A stretch of 64,000 bases of DNA, taken from Halopelagius fulvigenes. Its GTDB lineage: Archaea > Halobacteriota > Halobacteria > Halobacteriales > Haloferacaceae. Below the pieces are notes generated by a model that searched no databases, was not told where the DNA came from, and saw nothing but the letters and a program-made list of their open reading frames with translations. The translations under genes were made by a program, and so were the position numbers. The DNA is taken from NCBI RefSeq assembly GCF_042662625.1, contig NZ_JBHSXH010000011.1:62001-126000 (forward strand). Direction: 5' to 3'. Shown piece by piece: positions 25,062 to 34,389 of this stretch; position 1 is the first letter of the stretch; each line of letters opens with the position of its first letter.

Positions 25062-27068
25062 ATGGACGCGAGGAGAATCGGCGTCGACGTCGGCGGCACG
25101 TTCACCGACGTGACGCTGTCACTCGACGGCAAGCTCGTGACCGCGAAGGTCCCAAGCACCGAAGACCAGAGTGAAGGCGTAATAACCGGCATCGAGAAAG
25201 CCTGCGAGGAGGCCGGGATTAACCCTGAGACCGTCAGCGAGTTCTCCCACGCGATGACCGTCTCGGTCAACGCGTTGCTCGAGGAAGACGGCGCAAAGAC
25301 CGCGCTCGTTACGACCGAGGGATTCCGGGACGTCTTGGAGATCGGCCGCCAAGACCGGCCGTCGCTGTACGATCTCAACGCCGAGAAGCCGGCGCCGCTG
25401 GTTCCCAGACGCCGCCGCTTCGAGGTGTCCGAGCGGGCGACGACTGACGGGATCGAACGGCCTGTCGACGACGATGAGGTGCGGTCGATCGCCGAGGAGA
25501 TACGCGAAGCAGACGTTGAGTCCATCGCCGTCTCCCTCCTGCACGCCTACGCTCACCCCGAGAACGAAAGACGCGCCGCAGAGATACTGAGAGATGAACT
25601 CGACGTGCCGGTGTCAGCCTCACACGAGGTTCTCGCCGAGTTCCGCGAGTACGAGCGGACATCGACGACGGCCGTTGACTCGTACGTACGGCCGGCGATC
25701 GATCGCTACGTCAGCCACCTCACCGAGCGCGCACGAGATCTCGGTGTTCCGCAGCCGAGAATCATGCAGGCCAACGGCGGGATCACCGACGCCGACACCG
25801 TCAGGCAGAACGCCGTGACGACCGTCCTCTCAGGACCCGCCGCAGGCGTGGTGGGTGCGAGTGCGATGGCAACCGACGACACCGACGAGAGAGACGGGCT
25901 GGTCACCTTCGATATGGGTGGAACCTCCAGCGACGTGAGCCTCGTTCGCGATGGTGAAGCCGAGCGGACAACCGAGGGCGTGATTAACGAGCGACCGATC
26001 AAGACGCCGATGGTCGACATCGAGACCGTCGGTGCCGGGGGCGGATCGATCGCTTGGGTCGACGCCGGCGGTGCGCTCCGGATCGGACCGCGCTCGGCTG
26101 GGGCTGACCCCGGTCCCGCCTGCTACGGTAAGGGTGGCACGGAGCCGACCGTCACAGACGCGAACCTCGTCTTAGGATACATCGGCGCGAGCACCAGCCT
26201 CGGCGGCGAGCTATCGCTCGATGAGGATGCCGCCTACGACGTCCTCGCAGATCTCGCCGATGAGGCGGGAATGGACGGAGCGCTGGAGGCGGCTCGTGGC
26301 GTCTACCGTGTCGCGAACGCGAACATGACCCGGGCGATTCGCTCCGTGACCGTCGAGCGGGGGTACGATCCGAGGAAATTCGGTCTCGTCGCGTTCGGCG
26401 GCGCGGGGCCGATGCACGCGATTTCGATCGCTGACGGCCTCGACATCGATCGGGTAGTGGTCCCGCGCGCCTCCGGTGTCCTGTCGGCGTACGGCCTACT
26501 CGCGGCTGACGAGAAACGCGACGCGGTGCGGACGTACCAGCGCTCGCTTGGCGAGGTTGACCCCGACGACGTTGACGCTGTCTACGAAGAGCTATCCGAA
26601 AATCTGCTGGCTGAGGTCAGCGACCGCGACGAAGCGACTGTGCAGCACTCCGCGGATCTCAGATACGCCGGGCAGAGCTTCGAACTCACGGTAGACATCG
26701 AGCGACCGTTCGACGCTGCGGAGGCCGGCGAGCGGTTCGCGGCGGCACACGAGTCAGCGTACGGGTATCGGGCGGACGAACCGATCGAACTGGTGAACTG
26801 CCGCGTGATGACCACCGTTCCCCGGAGCGCACCGTCGATCGAGTACGCCGGCGGTGGGAGCCCACAGAAGGGATCGCGCGAGGCAGCGTTCGCTAACGGT
26901 GTTCATGAGACGCCTGTCTACGTGCGCCAGCGATTGACACCGGAAGGTTCGATCGAGGGGCCCGCTATCATCGAGGGCGACGAGAGCACGATCGTCGTCC
27001 CGCCAGCGTGGAACGTGAAAGTGCGCGACGACGGCGCGCTGATCGCCGAGGTGAGGACACATGACTGA
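25062..27068 (+). CDS. hyuA: hydantoinase/oxoprolinase subunit A
   Basis: The 668-residue cytosolic protein belongs to the N-methylhydantoinase A/5-oxoprolinase family, which opens cyclic amides in an ATP-dependent reaction. The N-terminal Hydant_A_N domain starts with RIGVDVGGTFTDVTLSLDGK. The central actin/Hsp70-like ATPase part shows LVTFDMGGTSSDVSLVRDGE, then AGGGSIAWVDAGGALRIGP and SAGADPGPACYGKGG. The C-terminal domain ends near the stop. HyuA works with HyuB, whose gene overlaps it by eight bases. Family members act on N-methylhydantoin, 5-oxoproline, caprolactam, acetone or acetophenone; the substrate cannot be read from the sequence. Confidence 0.92.
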   Translation: MDARRIGVDVGGTFTDVTLSLDGKLVTAKVPSTEDQSEGVITGIEKACEEAGINPETVSEFSHAMTVSVNALLEEDGAKTALVTTEGFRDVLEIGRQDRPSLYDLNAEKPAPLVPRRRRFEVSERATTDGIERPVDDDEVRSIAEEIREADVESIAVSLLHAYAHPENERRAAEILRDELDVPVSASHEVLAEFREYERTSTTAVDSYVRPAIDRYVSHLTERARDLGVPQPRIMQANGGITDADTVRQNAVTTVLSGPAAGVVGASAMATDDTDERDGLVTFDMGGTSSDVSLVRDGEAERTTEGVINERPIKTPMVDIETVGAGGGSIAWVDAGGALRIGPRSAGADPGPACYGKGGTEPTVTDANLVLGYIGASTSLGGELSLDEDAAYDVLADLADEAGMDGALEAARGVYRVANANMTRAIRSVTVERGYDPRKFGLVAFGGAGPMHAISIADGLDIDRVVVPRASGVLSAYGLLAADEKRDAVRTYQRSLGEVDPDDVDAVYEELSENLLAEVSDRDEATVQHSADLRYAGQSFELTVDIERPFDAAEAGERFAAAHESAYGYRADEPIELVNCRVMTTVPRSAPSIEYAGGGSPQKGSREAAFANGVHETPVYVRQRLTPEGSIEGPAIIEGDESTIVVPPAWNVKVRDDGALIAEVRTHD

Positions 27069-28689
27069 CAAACGCGAAGCGACAAACGGGAAAGAACCGG
27101 AAATCGATCCAGTAACCTTGGAGATCCTCCGGAACCAACTGGAGAGCGTCGCCACCGAGATGGGTCACGTGCTCATCCGCGGGGCGTACTCCCCGAACAT
27201 CAAGGAGCGACAGGACTGCTCGACGGCGATCTTTGACGCGTCGGGCCGAATGATCGCGCAGGCCGAACATATCCCGGTCCACCTCGGCGCAATGCCCGAC
27301 GCGGTCGACGTCGTCCTCCAGAAGGATCCGAAGCCGGGGGACGTCTTCATCGTTAACGACCCGTTCGCGGGAGGAACGCACCTGCCCGACATCACGTTAG
27401 TGTCGACGATCGCGCCCAACGACGAGGTGATCGGGTTCGCGGTGTCGCGGGCGCACCATGCCGACGTGGGCGGCAGTGCGCCGGGAAGCATGCCGCCGGG
27501 AGCGCAGGAGGTCTACGAGGAGGGGCTCCGACTGCCGGCGGTTCGGCTCGTTGACGGCGGCGATCCGAACGAAGCGGTCCACGAGCTGATCCGGGCCAAC
27601 GTCCGGACGCCGGACGAGCGCGAGGCGGACCTCCGGGCTCAACGCGCCGCGAACGCTCGTGCCGAGGAACGGATCGGCGAGTTGCTCGTCGAACACGGGT
27701 CGACGCTGCTCGACGCGTTCGACGCCGTCGTCGAGTATTCCCGCGAGCGCGTCGAAGCTGAGCTCACAGACCTCCCGGACGGCACGTACCGAGCACGGGA
27801 CATCCTCGAAGGCGATGGCGTGACCGATGACGACATTCCGATCGAAGTGGCCGTCACCATCGACGGAGCCTCGATCGACGTCGACTTCGCCGGGACCGCT
27901 GATCAAGTGGCGGGCAACCTGAACGCGCCGCTGTCGGTTGCGAAGAGCGCGGTCTATTTCGTCGTCCGCGCGATCACCGACCCGGAGATTCCGCCAAACC
28001 ACGGCTGTTACGAGCCTGTATCCGTGTCCGCACCCGACGGATCGGTGCTCAACCCCCGGCCGCCAGCGGCAGTCGTCGGCGGTAACGTCGAGACAAGCCA
28101 GCGCGTCACGGACGTCACGCTGGCTGCGCTCGCCGAGGCGGTTCCGGACGCGGTTCCTGCCGGCGGTCAGGGGACAATGAACAATCTCATCATCGGCGAC
28201 CGAACCGGGGAGTTCACCTATTACGAGACGATCGGCGGCGGGTTCGGGGCTCGTCCCGAAAAAGACGGCATGGACGGCGTGCAGGTCGGGATGACCAACA
28301 CCCTCAACACACCCGTCGAAGCGATGGAGACCGAGTATCCGCTTCGGGTCGAGCGGTACGCGTTGCGCCCGTCGAGCGGCGGTGACGGCCGATACCGCGG
28401 TGGACTGGGCCTCGAACGGACTATTACCGTCGAGACCGACGCCACCGTGTCACTGCTGACGGAGCGTCGGCGGACGGCCCCCTCGGGGATCGACGGCGGC
28501 GAGGATGGCGCGACCGGACAGAACGTCGTCGACGGCGAGGACGTCCCCGCGAAGGCCTCCATCGACGTCGAGGCCGGAACGACCGTCTCGATCCGTACGC
28601 CCGGAGGCGGCGGACACGGCGATCCTAATGAGCGCGACGCGGCGGCAAGAGAGCGCGACCGACGCGACGGAAAGGTGGACGACCGATGA
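27061..28689 (+). CDS. hyuB: hydantoinase/oxoprolinase subunit B
   Basis: The 542-residue HyuB-type subunit is the partner of HyuA in ATP-dependent cyclic-amide hydrolases. Diagnostic segments are DPVTLEILRNQLESVATEMG, ERQDCSTAIFDASGRMIAQA and VNDPFAGGTHLPDITLVS, with SRAHHADVGGSAPGSMPP carrying the metal-binding histidines. The end is the typical STIVV-free HyuB tail with TPGGGGHGDPNERD. It starts inside hyuA (ATGACTGA) and its own end overlaps the next gene (ATGA), so all three are co-translated. Length is normal (520-590). Confidence 0.92.
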   Translation: MTDKREATNGKEPEIDPVTLEILRNQLESVATEMGHVLIRGAYSPNIKERQDCSTAIFDASGRMIAQAEHIPVHLGAMPDAVDVVLQKDPKPGDVFIVNDPFAGGTHLPDITLVSTIAPNDEVIGFAVSRAHHADVGGSAPGSMPPGAQEVYEEGLRLPAVRLVDGGDPNEAVHELIRANVRTPDEREADLRAQRAANARAEERIGELLVEHGSTLLDAFDAVVEYSRERVEAELTDLPDGTYRARDILEGDGVTDDDIPIEVAVTIDGASIDVDFAGTADQVAGNLNAPLSVAKSAVYFVVRAITDPEIPPNHGCYEPVSVSAPDGSVLNPRPPAAVVGGNVETSQRVTDVTLAALAEAVPDAVPAGGQGTMNNLIIGDRTGEFTYYETIGGGFGARPEKDGMDGVQVGMTNTLNTPVEAMETEYPLRVERYALRPSSGGDGRYRGGLGLERTITVETDATVSLLTERRRTAPSGIDGGEDGATGQNVVDGEDVPAKASIDVEAGTTVSIRTPGGGGHGDPNERDAAARERDRRDGKVDDR

Positions 28690-29387
28690 TCCGTCTCGGC
28701 GTCGTCGTCCCCTCCTCGAACACGACTGCCGAACCAGAGTTCCGGGCGGCGCTCCCCGACGACTGTACGGTCCACACCGCTCGGATGCCGCTCGAAGACG
28801 TGACTGCCGACGAACTCGACGCGATGGCTGACGACGCCGAACGCGCCGCCTCGCTGCTCTCGCACGCGTCGGTCGACGGCGTCGCCTACGCCTGCACCAC
28901 TGGGAGTCTCATCCACGGCTCCGGGTTCGATGCGCGGCTGGAGTCCCGGCTGTCCGACGCCGCCGACGCCCCGGCGGTCGCGACCGCGCGCTCGGTCGTC
29001 AGGGCGCTGAACGCGCTTGACGCGGATCGAGTTGCTGTCGCGACGCCGTACGCGACGGAGCTGGACCGACTGGAGCGCGAGTACTTGACCGAGAACGGCT
29101 TCGAGGTAGTCTCGCTCGACGGCCGCGGGCTCGTTGAGAACACTGCAATCGGAGAACTGGACGCCGTCGACGCCGAGCAGCAGGGTAGGTCAGTCCTCTC
29201 TGACGCCCCAGAGGCGGATGCGCTGTTCGTCTCATGTACGAACTACCGATCCCTTCCAGCACTGGCGTCGCTGGAGGCAGCGTTCGATATCCCGGTCATT
29301 TCGAGCAACGCGGCGACGATTTGGGATCTCTGCTCCCGGGTCGGTGTTCAAGCGGATCTGAACATCGAACTCGCAGACGCCGAATGA
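28686..29387 (+). CDS. Asp/Glu racemase-superfamily enzyme (maleate isomerase/AMDase-like)
   Basis: The 233-residue cytosolic enzyme belongs to the cofactor-independent racemase/decarboxylase superfamily: IRLGVVVPSSNTTAEPEFRA at the start is the maleate isomerase/arylmalonate decarboxylase form. Two active-site cysteines are present, Cys 70 in VAYACTTGS and Cys 184 in LFVSCTNYRS. Such enzymes isomerise maleate, decarboxylate malonates or racemise hydantoins and amino acids. As the last gene of the hyu operon, a hydantoin- or product-racemising role is the natural guess. Complete, no sign of damage. Confidence 0.85.
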   Translation: MIRLGVVVPSSNTTAEPEFRAALPDDCTVHTARMPLEDVTADELDAMADDAERAASLLSHASVDGVAYACTTGSLIHGSGFDARLESRLSDAADAPAVATARSVVRALNALDADRVAVATPYATELDRLEREYLTENGFEVVSLDGRGLVENTAIGELDAVDAEQQGRSVLSDAPEADALFVSCTNYRSLPALASLEAAFDIPVISSNAATIWDLCSRVGVQADLNIELADAE

Positions 29388-29409
29388 TCTAACGGTGTAT
29401 TCGATCGAT

Positions 29410-29683
29410 CGGACGTGGTCCGAAGCCCGACCGTGATTCCGTAGGGTCGTCGGACTCGAGTCCGTTGTTACGTCGTCGATGTCCGCCGCCGCAACGGCAG
29501 CGGTTTCTTGACCTTGGGCGAGGAGTTCGGCCTCGAACTGTTCGTAGTCGGCACTCGTGTCGTCGAAGGAGTCGGAATCGACGACGGGATTTTGTCTCCC
29601 CTGCACCGGCCAGAAACCGCGTCCAGTCGGTCGTCGTCGGCATCGCCGTGGGGTCCCGCGGTGCGGTCGATATCGGTGTGCAT
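29410..29683 (-). pseudogene. frameshifted hypothetical gene
   Basis: From the ATG at 29683 the reverse strand reads MHTDIDRTAGPHGDADDDRL, then DAVSGR. The coding signal moves to another frame near 29600 and continues as NPVVDSDSFDDTSADYEQFE, AELLAQGQETAAVAAADIDD and on toward 29410, where it enters the end of the racemase gene antisense. An A/T-rich TTAATAAT lies just upstream of the ATG. It looks like one acidic protein split by a single indel. Family unknown. Confidence 0.35.
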
Positions 29684-30194
29684 TGAGATTATTAATTTCG
29701 ACTGCCGGATCGAATGACGCTGAACCAGATAAAATAGTTTGGATCCCCTGCCAAATCTAAATGAAGTGTGGCGGCGGATGATTACTTTAATCGCATTTTC
29801 CACGCGTGTTCTCCTAGATAAAGTCAGAACATCCGTATTATGCGTCTGATTACATAGTGGAAAATAGATAATCTGGGTGACGAGCGACAACCCTTACAAG
29901 TAGAAACGTGTGTTCTTCAGAGGGTCCCCGCACCCCAGTCCGATTCGAGGACAGACCGACAGGAGCCGAAAAGATACCAGTTCTGAGAGAATTCGAGAGG
30001 GTAACGCTCTCTGGGTCCAGTGTGTCCTCCAGCGTTACAAGACTATTCTCGTAATGCTCGGGGTTTTTCCTTCGCCCGGGATATTATGCTTCGACTGGAA
30101 TTACGGTTGTCCAACTGGAATCGCTGATCGGACGGCCGTTCTGGTACGTAGCGCGATGATGCCCACCGCATTCGTTGACCCAGAGAAGCCGGAC
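29684..30194. other. A/T-rich intergenic region
   Basis: The first 200 bases are notably A/T-rich and coding bias is absent on both strands. It ends at the promoter of the membrane protein gene at 30229 (CCTTATCATC around 30195-30205). No gene seen. Confidence 0.45.
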
Positions 30195-30228
30195 AAAGGC
30201 CTTATCATCGGACATCCAACGGAGAGGT

Positions 30229-30621
30229 ATGTCTAACGACCTGTCGCTCGGTTCACATCTCAAACGCGATCTGACGAGTAACCTCTCGGTGAACATCGTG
30301 TCCGTCGTTCTCGGAACCTTCGCGTTCTTCGCCTTACAGGTGGTCGAATCGGTGACCGGAGGACTGTTCTTGGCGCTAAACATCGCAGTGTTCGTACCGT
30401 ACGCCTACGAGCGATACTGGCCCGTTGACTACGCTACTGGCGCCGCAATCGTCTGGACCATCTCCGCCGCACTCGTCACGGGAGGACTGTACGTCGGCTT
30501 CTATCGGGCCTCGCTCGGCGCGTTCTCGGCGGAGTACGCCGCTGGAGCGGCCTTCGTCGTCACCGCCGCGGTGCAGTACGCCATCGCCGCGCTATTCGCC
30601 CGCGTCCGCCGGAATGCCTGA
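30229..30621 (+). CDS. small four-helix membrane protein
   Basis: The 130-residue protein starts at the ATG at 30229, chosen because a TATA-like CCTTATCATC lies 27 bases upstream and the residues before it in the frame are basic and non-conserved in look. After a 25-residue soluble front it has four membrane helices (VSVVLGTFAFFALQVV, then FLALNIAVFVPYAY, AIVWTISAALVTGGLYVGFY and AAFVVTAAVQYAIAALFA), ending in a basic tail. I do not recognise a named family. Nothing adjacent suggests a role. Confidence 0.6.
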   Translation: MSNDLSLGSHLKRDLTSNLSVNIVSVVLGTFAFFALQVVESVTGGLFLALNIAVFVPYAYERYWPVDYATGAAIVWTISAALVTGGLYVGFYRASLGAFSAEYAAGAAFVVTAAVQYAIAALFARVRRNA

Positions 30622-30886
30622 TCGACGAATGCCATCCCGTGGATGATCTATCCCCGTTCGAGAGGAATCAGAAGTGAGCGATGGCCACAGCGTCGATGAG
30701 ATCCGCTCACAGAGAACGTGCACACCTCCTGAATCCCCGAGTCGGCTAGATTTCTCCCGAGGGGAACTTCGCGAGGAACTCCAAAATCGGTGGAGTTAGA
30801 CCTAGTACCTCGCATAGAGCCCGTACCGAACGATCGGTTCAGGTCCACTGCGGAGTAAAACCTAGTTCGATAATCCCGTTTAGAAA

Positions 30887-30902
30887 GGTTCATTATTGAA
30901 CC
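30887..30902. promoter_or_regulatory. palindrome overlapping a promoter
   Basis: GGTTCA-TTAT-TGAACC is a six-base inverted repeat around the A/T core. It lies 16-31 bases upstream of the ATG at 30918, so it coincides with the probable TATA box and would be a good repressor site. Confidence 0.4.
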
Positions 30903-30917
30903 CGAGACGTTCTTCGT

Positions 30918-31700
30918 ATGGCAGTCCTCCAAGCCTTCCGTCGGTCCCCGGGCGCGCTCGTCCGCTCACCCGCCCTCCTCGTTCCCGCGTTCGTCCTGTT
31001 CCTGTTTCAGGTCCCTCAGTTAGTGCTTCAATCGACGAGCCCGTTGTTGGCCTCCGTGGTCTCGCTCGGCGCTTCACTCCTCCTCCTCCTCGCCATCCCG
31101 TTCTTCCAGGGAGGGATGGTCGGTATGGCTGACGAGGCACTCGACGGACGGAGCTCTCTGAGCGCGTTCCTCGCCCACGGGAAGGCGAACTACGTCCAGA
31201 TTCTCGTCGCGTACCTGCTGGTCGTGGTGGTGAACTTCGTCCTCGGAGCCGTCCTGGTCGCCGTCGGCTTCGGCGCACTGCTCTCCGGAGCATTCCACCT
31301 CGGAACGCTCGCTCTCGTCACGCTCGGTATCGTTGCCGCCGTCCTCGTGATCATCTACCTCCTGCTCGCCTTCTTCATCCAGTTTTACGCCCAGGCAATC
31401 GTCCTCGAAGGATACTCCGCGGTAGACGGTCTGAAGCGGAGTTACAGCGTCGTGCGGTCGAACCTCGGTGCAACTTTCGGCTACATGGTACTGGCGTTCG
31501 TCATCAGCGTGGTACTCGGCCTCAGCTACGGCGGCCTGTCGCTACTCACCACGCCCGAGGCCGCCGCGGAATTCGGGCTTCCCGTCCTCTCGACGGGTGG
31601 ACTCGTCGGCGTCGGACTCGTGATGACTCTCGTCGGATCTGTCGTCTCCGCATTCCTCCTCGTCTATTCGGTGGCCTTCTACCGACTCGTCACTCGGTGA
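30918..31700 (+). CDS. DUF7847-like membrane protein
   Basis: The 260-residue hydrophobic protein has about six helices. It has the pattern of haloarchaeal DUF7847-type proteins: N-terminal AVLQAFRRSPGALVRSPALL, a short amphipathic stretch with GMVGMADEALDGRSSL, and near the middle VLEGYSAVDGLKRSYSVVRS before further helices. This family is predicted to be polytopic, with no known function. It has its own promoter and no operon partner. Confidence 0.65.
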   Translation: MAVLQAFRRSPGALVRSPALLVPAFVLFLFQVPQLVLQSTSPLLASVVSLGASLLLLLAIPFFQGGMVGMADEALDGRSSLSAFLAHGKANYVQILVAYLLVVVVNFVLGAVLVAVGFGALLSGAFHLGTLALVTLGIVAAVLVIIYLLLAFFIQFYAQAIVLEGYSAVDGLKRSYSVVRSNLGATFGYMVLAFVISVVLGLSYGGLSLLTTPEAAAEFGLPVLSTGGLVGVGLVMTLVGSVVSAFLLVYSVAFYRLVTR

Positions 31701-31790
31701 TGGCCCCAGTGCGGTCGAAGCCTATTCGTTGGCGGTAGTGAATCAGAACCGATGTGAGCGTTACAGACGGTACCTCGTCAGTACGACGTG

Positions 31791-32243
31791 TCAGTTACCG
31801 ACGGCCGACGGTCGAAAGCCGTCGATCTTCCCAGCCAGCCACTCTCCGAGTAGCGCGCCACCCATTCCTAAGAGAGCGGAGAGTGCGACCCCGAACCCGG
31901 TGAGAGCGAGCACCAGTACGACCTGAACGACGCTAAACCACGCCGGTTGAGTAAAACTGAAGATGGCTGTGAATGCGTCGAGCGACTTCCACAGCACCGG
32001 GAGCGCACTCACAACTCCGGTTCGGAGGCCGACGCGACGGCTCTCCGCCTCCCGTCCGTGATAGAGGACACCACCGAGTAACCCCGCAACGAACACGGCC
32101 TCCATGTGGAGGACGTTCGACGACGATTGCCAGTAGTGAAAACCGGTGTACGAAGCCGAGACGAGACCTGCGAGGAGCGGGTATCTCCACGCATCGTCCG
32201 TCAACTCGTTCTGGAGGGTCCGAAAACGAATCATGTCAGGCAT
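31791..32243 (-). CDS. DUF5518 membrane protein
   Basis: The 150-residue protein has four hydrophobic segments: YPLLAGLVSASYTGF, HMEAVFVAGLLGGVLYHG, then AVFAIFSF-like and VVQVVLVLALTGFGVALSALLGMGG. The GGxLYxGR turn followed by Arg-rich residues, and the closing LGEWLAGKI, match the small DUF5518 family of haloarchaeal membrane proteins of unknown function. It is separated by 29 bases from GrpB on the same strand. Confidence 0.6.
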   Translation of the reverse strand: MPDMIRFRTLQNELTDDAWRYPLLAGLVSASYTGFHYWQSSSNVLHMEAVFVAGLLGGVLYHGREAESRRVGLRTGVVSALPVLWKSLDAFTAIFSFTQPAWFSVVQVVLVLALTGFGVALSALLGMGGALLGEWLAGKIDGFRPSAVGN

Positions 32244-32272
32244 TTGTATTCAAGGTGATATAGAGTTATCGC

Positions 32273-32800
32273 TCAACTCTCGCTATCGTCTATCGCCAAG
32301 TCGAGAACGTCTTGAACGAACTGTCCTTTCTTACGGGTGTACTGGCCCCTATTCTCGGGGTATTTCTCCGCTAGTCTCGTCTTCAGTGAGGCGTACCGTT
32401 CGGCGGCTTTCGGGTGTTGAGAGAGATAATCCCTGAAGGCGATTTTCTCTTCGTAGAAGTCGCTCCCTCGTTCCGTGACCGAGAGGTAGTACGTACGGTT
32501 CGTGCGCGGCCCCTTCGCGAAGAACAGGCGTCCTTCTACTTCCTCGGGGCGATATTCGAACCCGCACTCTTCGAGTACGGGAGTGAGATATCTCGACTCA
32601 TCTAGGTCTTCGACGACGGCGAGGATGTCGATTATCGGCTTCGCGGGCATTCCCTTGATCGCGGTGCTACCGATATGCTCGAAATCGAGGAAGCGATCAC
32701 CCGCGACGTGTTTCAGCCGCTCTCTTTCTTCTTCGTAGAGTCTCGCCCATCCTTCGTCGTACGGTTCGAGTTCTACGGTTCCTCGTTCTAGCCCGACCAT
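32273..32800 (-). CDS. GrpB/UPF0157-family nucleotidyltransferase-like protein
   Basis: The protein is 175 residues from the ATG at 32800; the frame runs to 32881, but the family begins right before VELEPYDEGWARLYEEERER. The core is a nucleotidyltransferase fold with FLDFEHIGSTAIKGMPAKPI followed by IDILAVVEDL, that is, the G-S-T-A motif and the acidic metal pair. The C-terminus shows FRDYLSQHPKAAERYASLK. GrpB proteins are found in all domains but their substrate is not established. The gene may share a transcript with DUF5518 downstream. Confidence 0.88.
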   Translation of the reverse strand: MVGLERGTVELEPYDEGWARLYEEERERLKHVAGDRFLDFEHIGSTAIKGMPAKPIIDILAVVEDLDESRYLTPVLEECGFEYRPEEVEGRLFFAKGPRTNRTYYLSVTERGSDFYEEKIAFRDYLSQHPKAAERYASLKTRLAEKYPENRGQYTRKKGQFVQDVLDLAIDDSES

Positions 32801-32974
32801 TAGTCCCAAGACTTGGAGTAAGTGCATATGCTTTGGGAACCGACCGAGAACCTCGACACACCTAGCGGCAGATTCGCTCACGTCGTTCCGAACGAAACTC
32901 CCGGAGGAGACGCTACGCGTCTGCGTCGGTAGTACACCCGAATTATTTTCAATACTGCGACAGACGTTTTTGGC

Positions 32975-34147
32975 ATGATCTCGACATTATTGGTTCTCGG
33001 CATCACGGCCGCGGCGTTTGTCGGGTTCAACATAGGCGGCTCTTCCACCGGCGTCGCCTGGGGGCCGTCTATCGGTGCGAACATCGTCGAGAAGAGTACT
33101 GCCGCGGTTTTCATGGTGGTCTTCGTCCTCGTCGGAGGGTGGACGCTCGGTCGGAACGTGACGGCAACGCTCGGGAAGGATATCGTTCCACAGTCCGCGT
33201 TTTCGATCGAGGCGAGCATCGTCGTGTTATCGTTCATCGGCCTCGGGATGTTGGTCGCAAATCTCTCCGGGGTACCTATCTCGACGTCGATGACTGCGGT
33301 CGGGGCGATCGCAGGCCTCGGAATCGCCACGAACTCGCTCAACTGGTCGATCATGAGCGAGATACTCACGTGGTGGCTGCTCGCGCCGGTCGTCGGGTTT
33401 TGGTGCGGCGGTGTCGTCGGTCGGTATCTGTACCCGCGTCTGAGTCGTTCCTTCGAGGTTCGCCGGTCGGACGGGCCGCTGCTTACGATGGAGACTGACG
33501 GATCCCTCCCGACTCCGAGGCTCGGACCGGGTACCTCGCGTCGCGAACTCGCGAGCACGGGAATCGCGTTCGCCATCGCCTGTTACATGTCGTTCAGCGC
33601 GGGCGCCAGCAACGTCGCGAACGCGGTCGCTCCCCTCGTCGGCGGTGGCGTGATCGGTTCGGATCGAGCGATACTCCTCGGGACAGTGGCCATCGGAGTG
33701 GGTGCGTTCACCATCGCACGCCGAACGATGGAATCCGTGGGGAACGGGCTGACTGACCTTCCGCTCTTTGCGGCCACTGTCGTGATGCTCATCGCTGCCA
33801 GCATCACCGCCGTCGCGTCGTGGTTGGGGAATCCGATCAGTCTGGCGCTCTCGACGGTGATGACCATCGTCGGTCTTGGATGGGGGCGCGCCTCCCGAAC
33901 GGCGACAGCAGTCGATATCGCGACGGGGGACACCGACGGAGAGATATCTATTAACGCTGCCACGAGCGAACCGAGCGACGAAGTACGTCCGATCGAGGGG
34001 GAAGCACTCGACGAGGGCCGAGATGCGGGCGAACTGTTCGACCCGTCGGCCGTGATACGGTTCGTGGTACTATGGATAGTCGGCCCGTCCGCCGCGACGG
34101 TGCTATCGTACCTCACATTCGCGTTCGTCCCGGTTTTGAGCGGCTGA
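32975..34147 (+). CDS. PHO4-family inorganic phosphate transporter (second copy)
   Basis: The 390-residue paralogue of the protein at 13613 has the same two-repeat layout: VGFNIGGSSTGVAWGPSIGA, GVPISTSMTAVGAIAG, then SAGASNVANAVAPLVGGGVI and GNPISLALSTVMTIVGLGWG. It also has the acidic hydrophilic insert (about 320-365) before the last helix. Like the first copy it has GGSSTGVA instead of the GANDVANA form in the first repeat. It starts about 94 bases after the divergent GrpB frame, with an A/T-rich AATTATTTTC at 32940-32950 that could serve as promoter. No flanking repeats are seen here. Confidence 0.85.
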   Translation: MISTLLVLGITAAAFVGFNIGGSSTGVAWGPSIGANIVEKSTAAVFMVVFVLVGGWTLGRNVTATLGKDIVPQSAFSIEASIVVLSFIGLGMLVANLSGVPISTSMTAVGAIAGLGIATNSLNWSIMSEILTWWLLAPVVGFWCGGVVGRYLYPRLSRSFEVRRSDGPLLTMETDGSLPTPRLGPGTSRRELASTGIAFAIACYMSFSAGASNVANAVAPLVGGGVIGSDRAILLGTVAIGVGAFTIARRTMESVGNGLTDLPLFAATVVMLIAASITAVASWLGNPISLALSTVMTIVGLGWGRASRTATAVDIATGDTDGEISINAATSEPSDEVRPIEGEALDEGRDAGELFDPSAVIRFVVLWIVGPSAATVLSYLTFAFVPVLSG

Positions 34148-34389
34148 GGCTAGACCGGAGGCTGTGTCCCATCTTCGATAAACGGTTTCTCCGTGGTATT
34201 CGAGGAACGAGATTCTTCACACTAAGTCGAAGCTGTGTCTACGTCGAAAGCCGAGGCGGTAGCCGGGAGAGACCTTCTAGTGCCGAAGAGCGGTCTTTCA
34301 CGAGCACGTTTGAGTCGTTCGTGGATCGGCCGGCGCTATTGCAGAAGGTGTACCCGTTCACTCTTATCGAGATATCGCCGAAATCGGTT

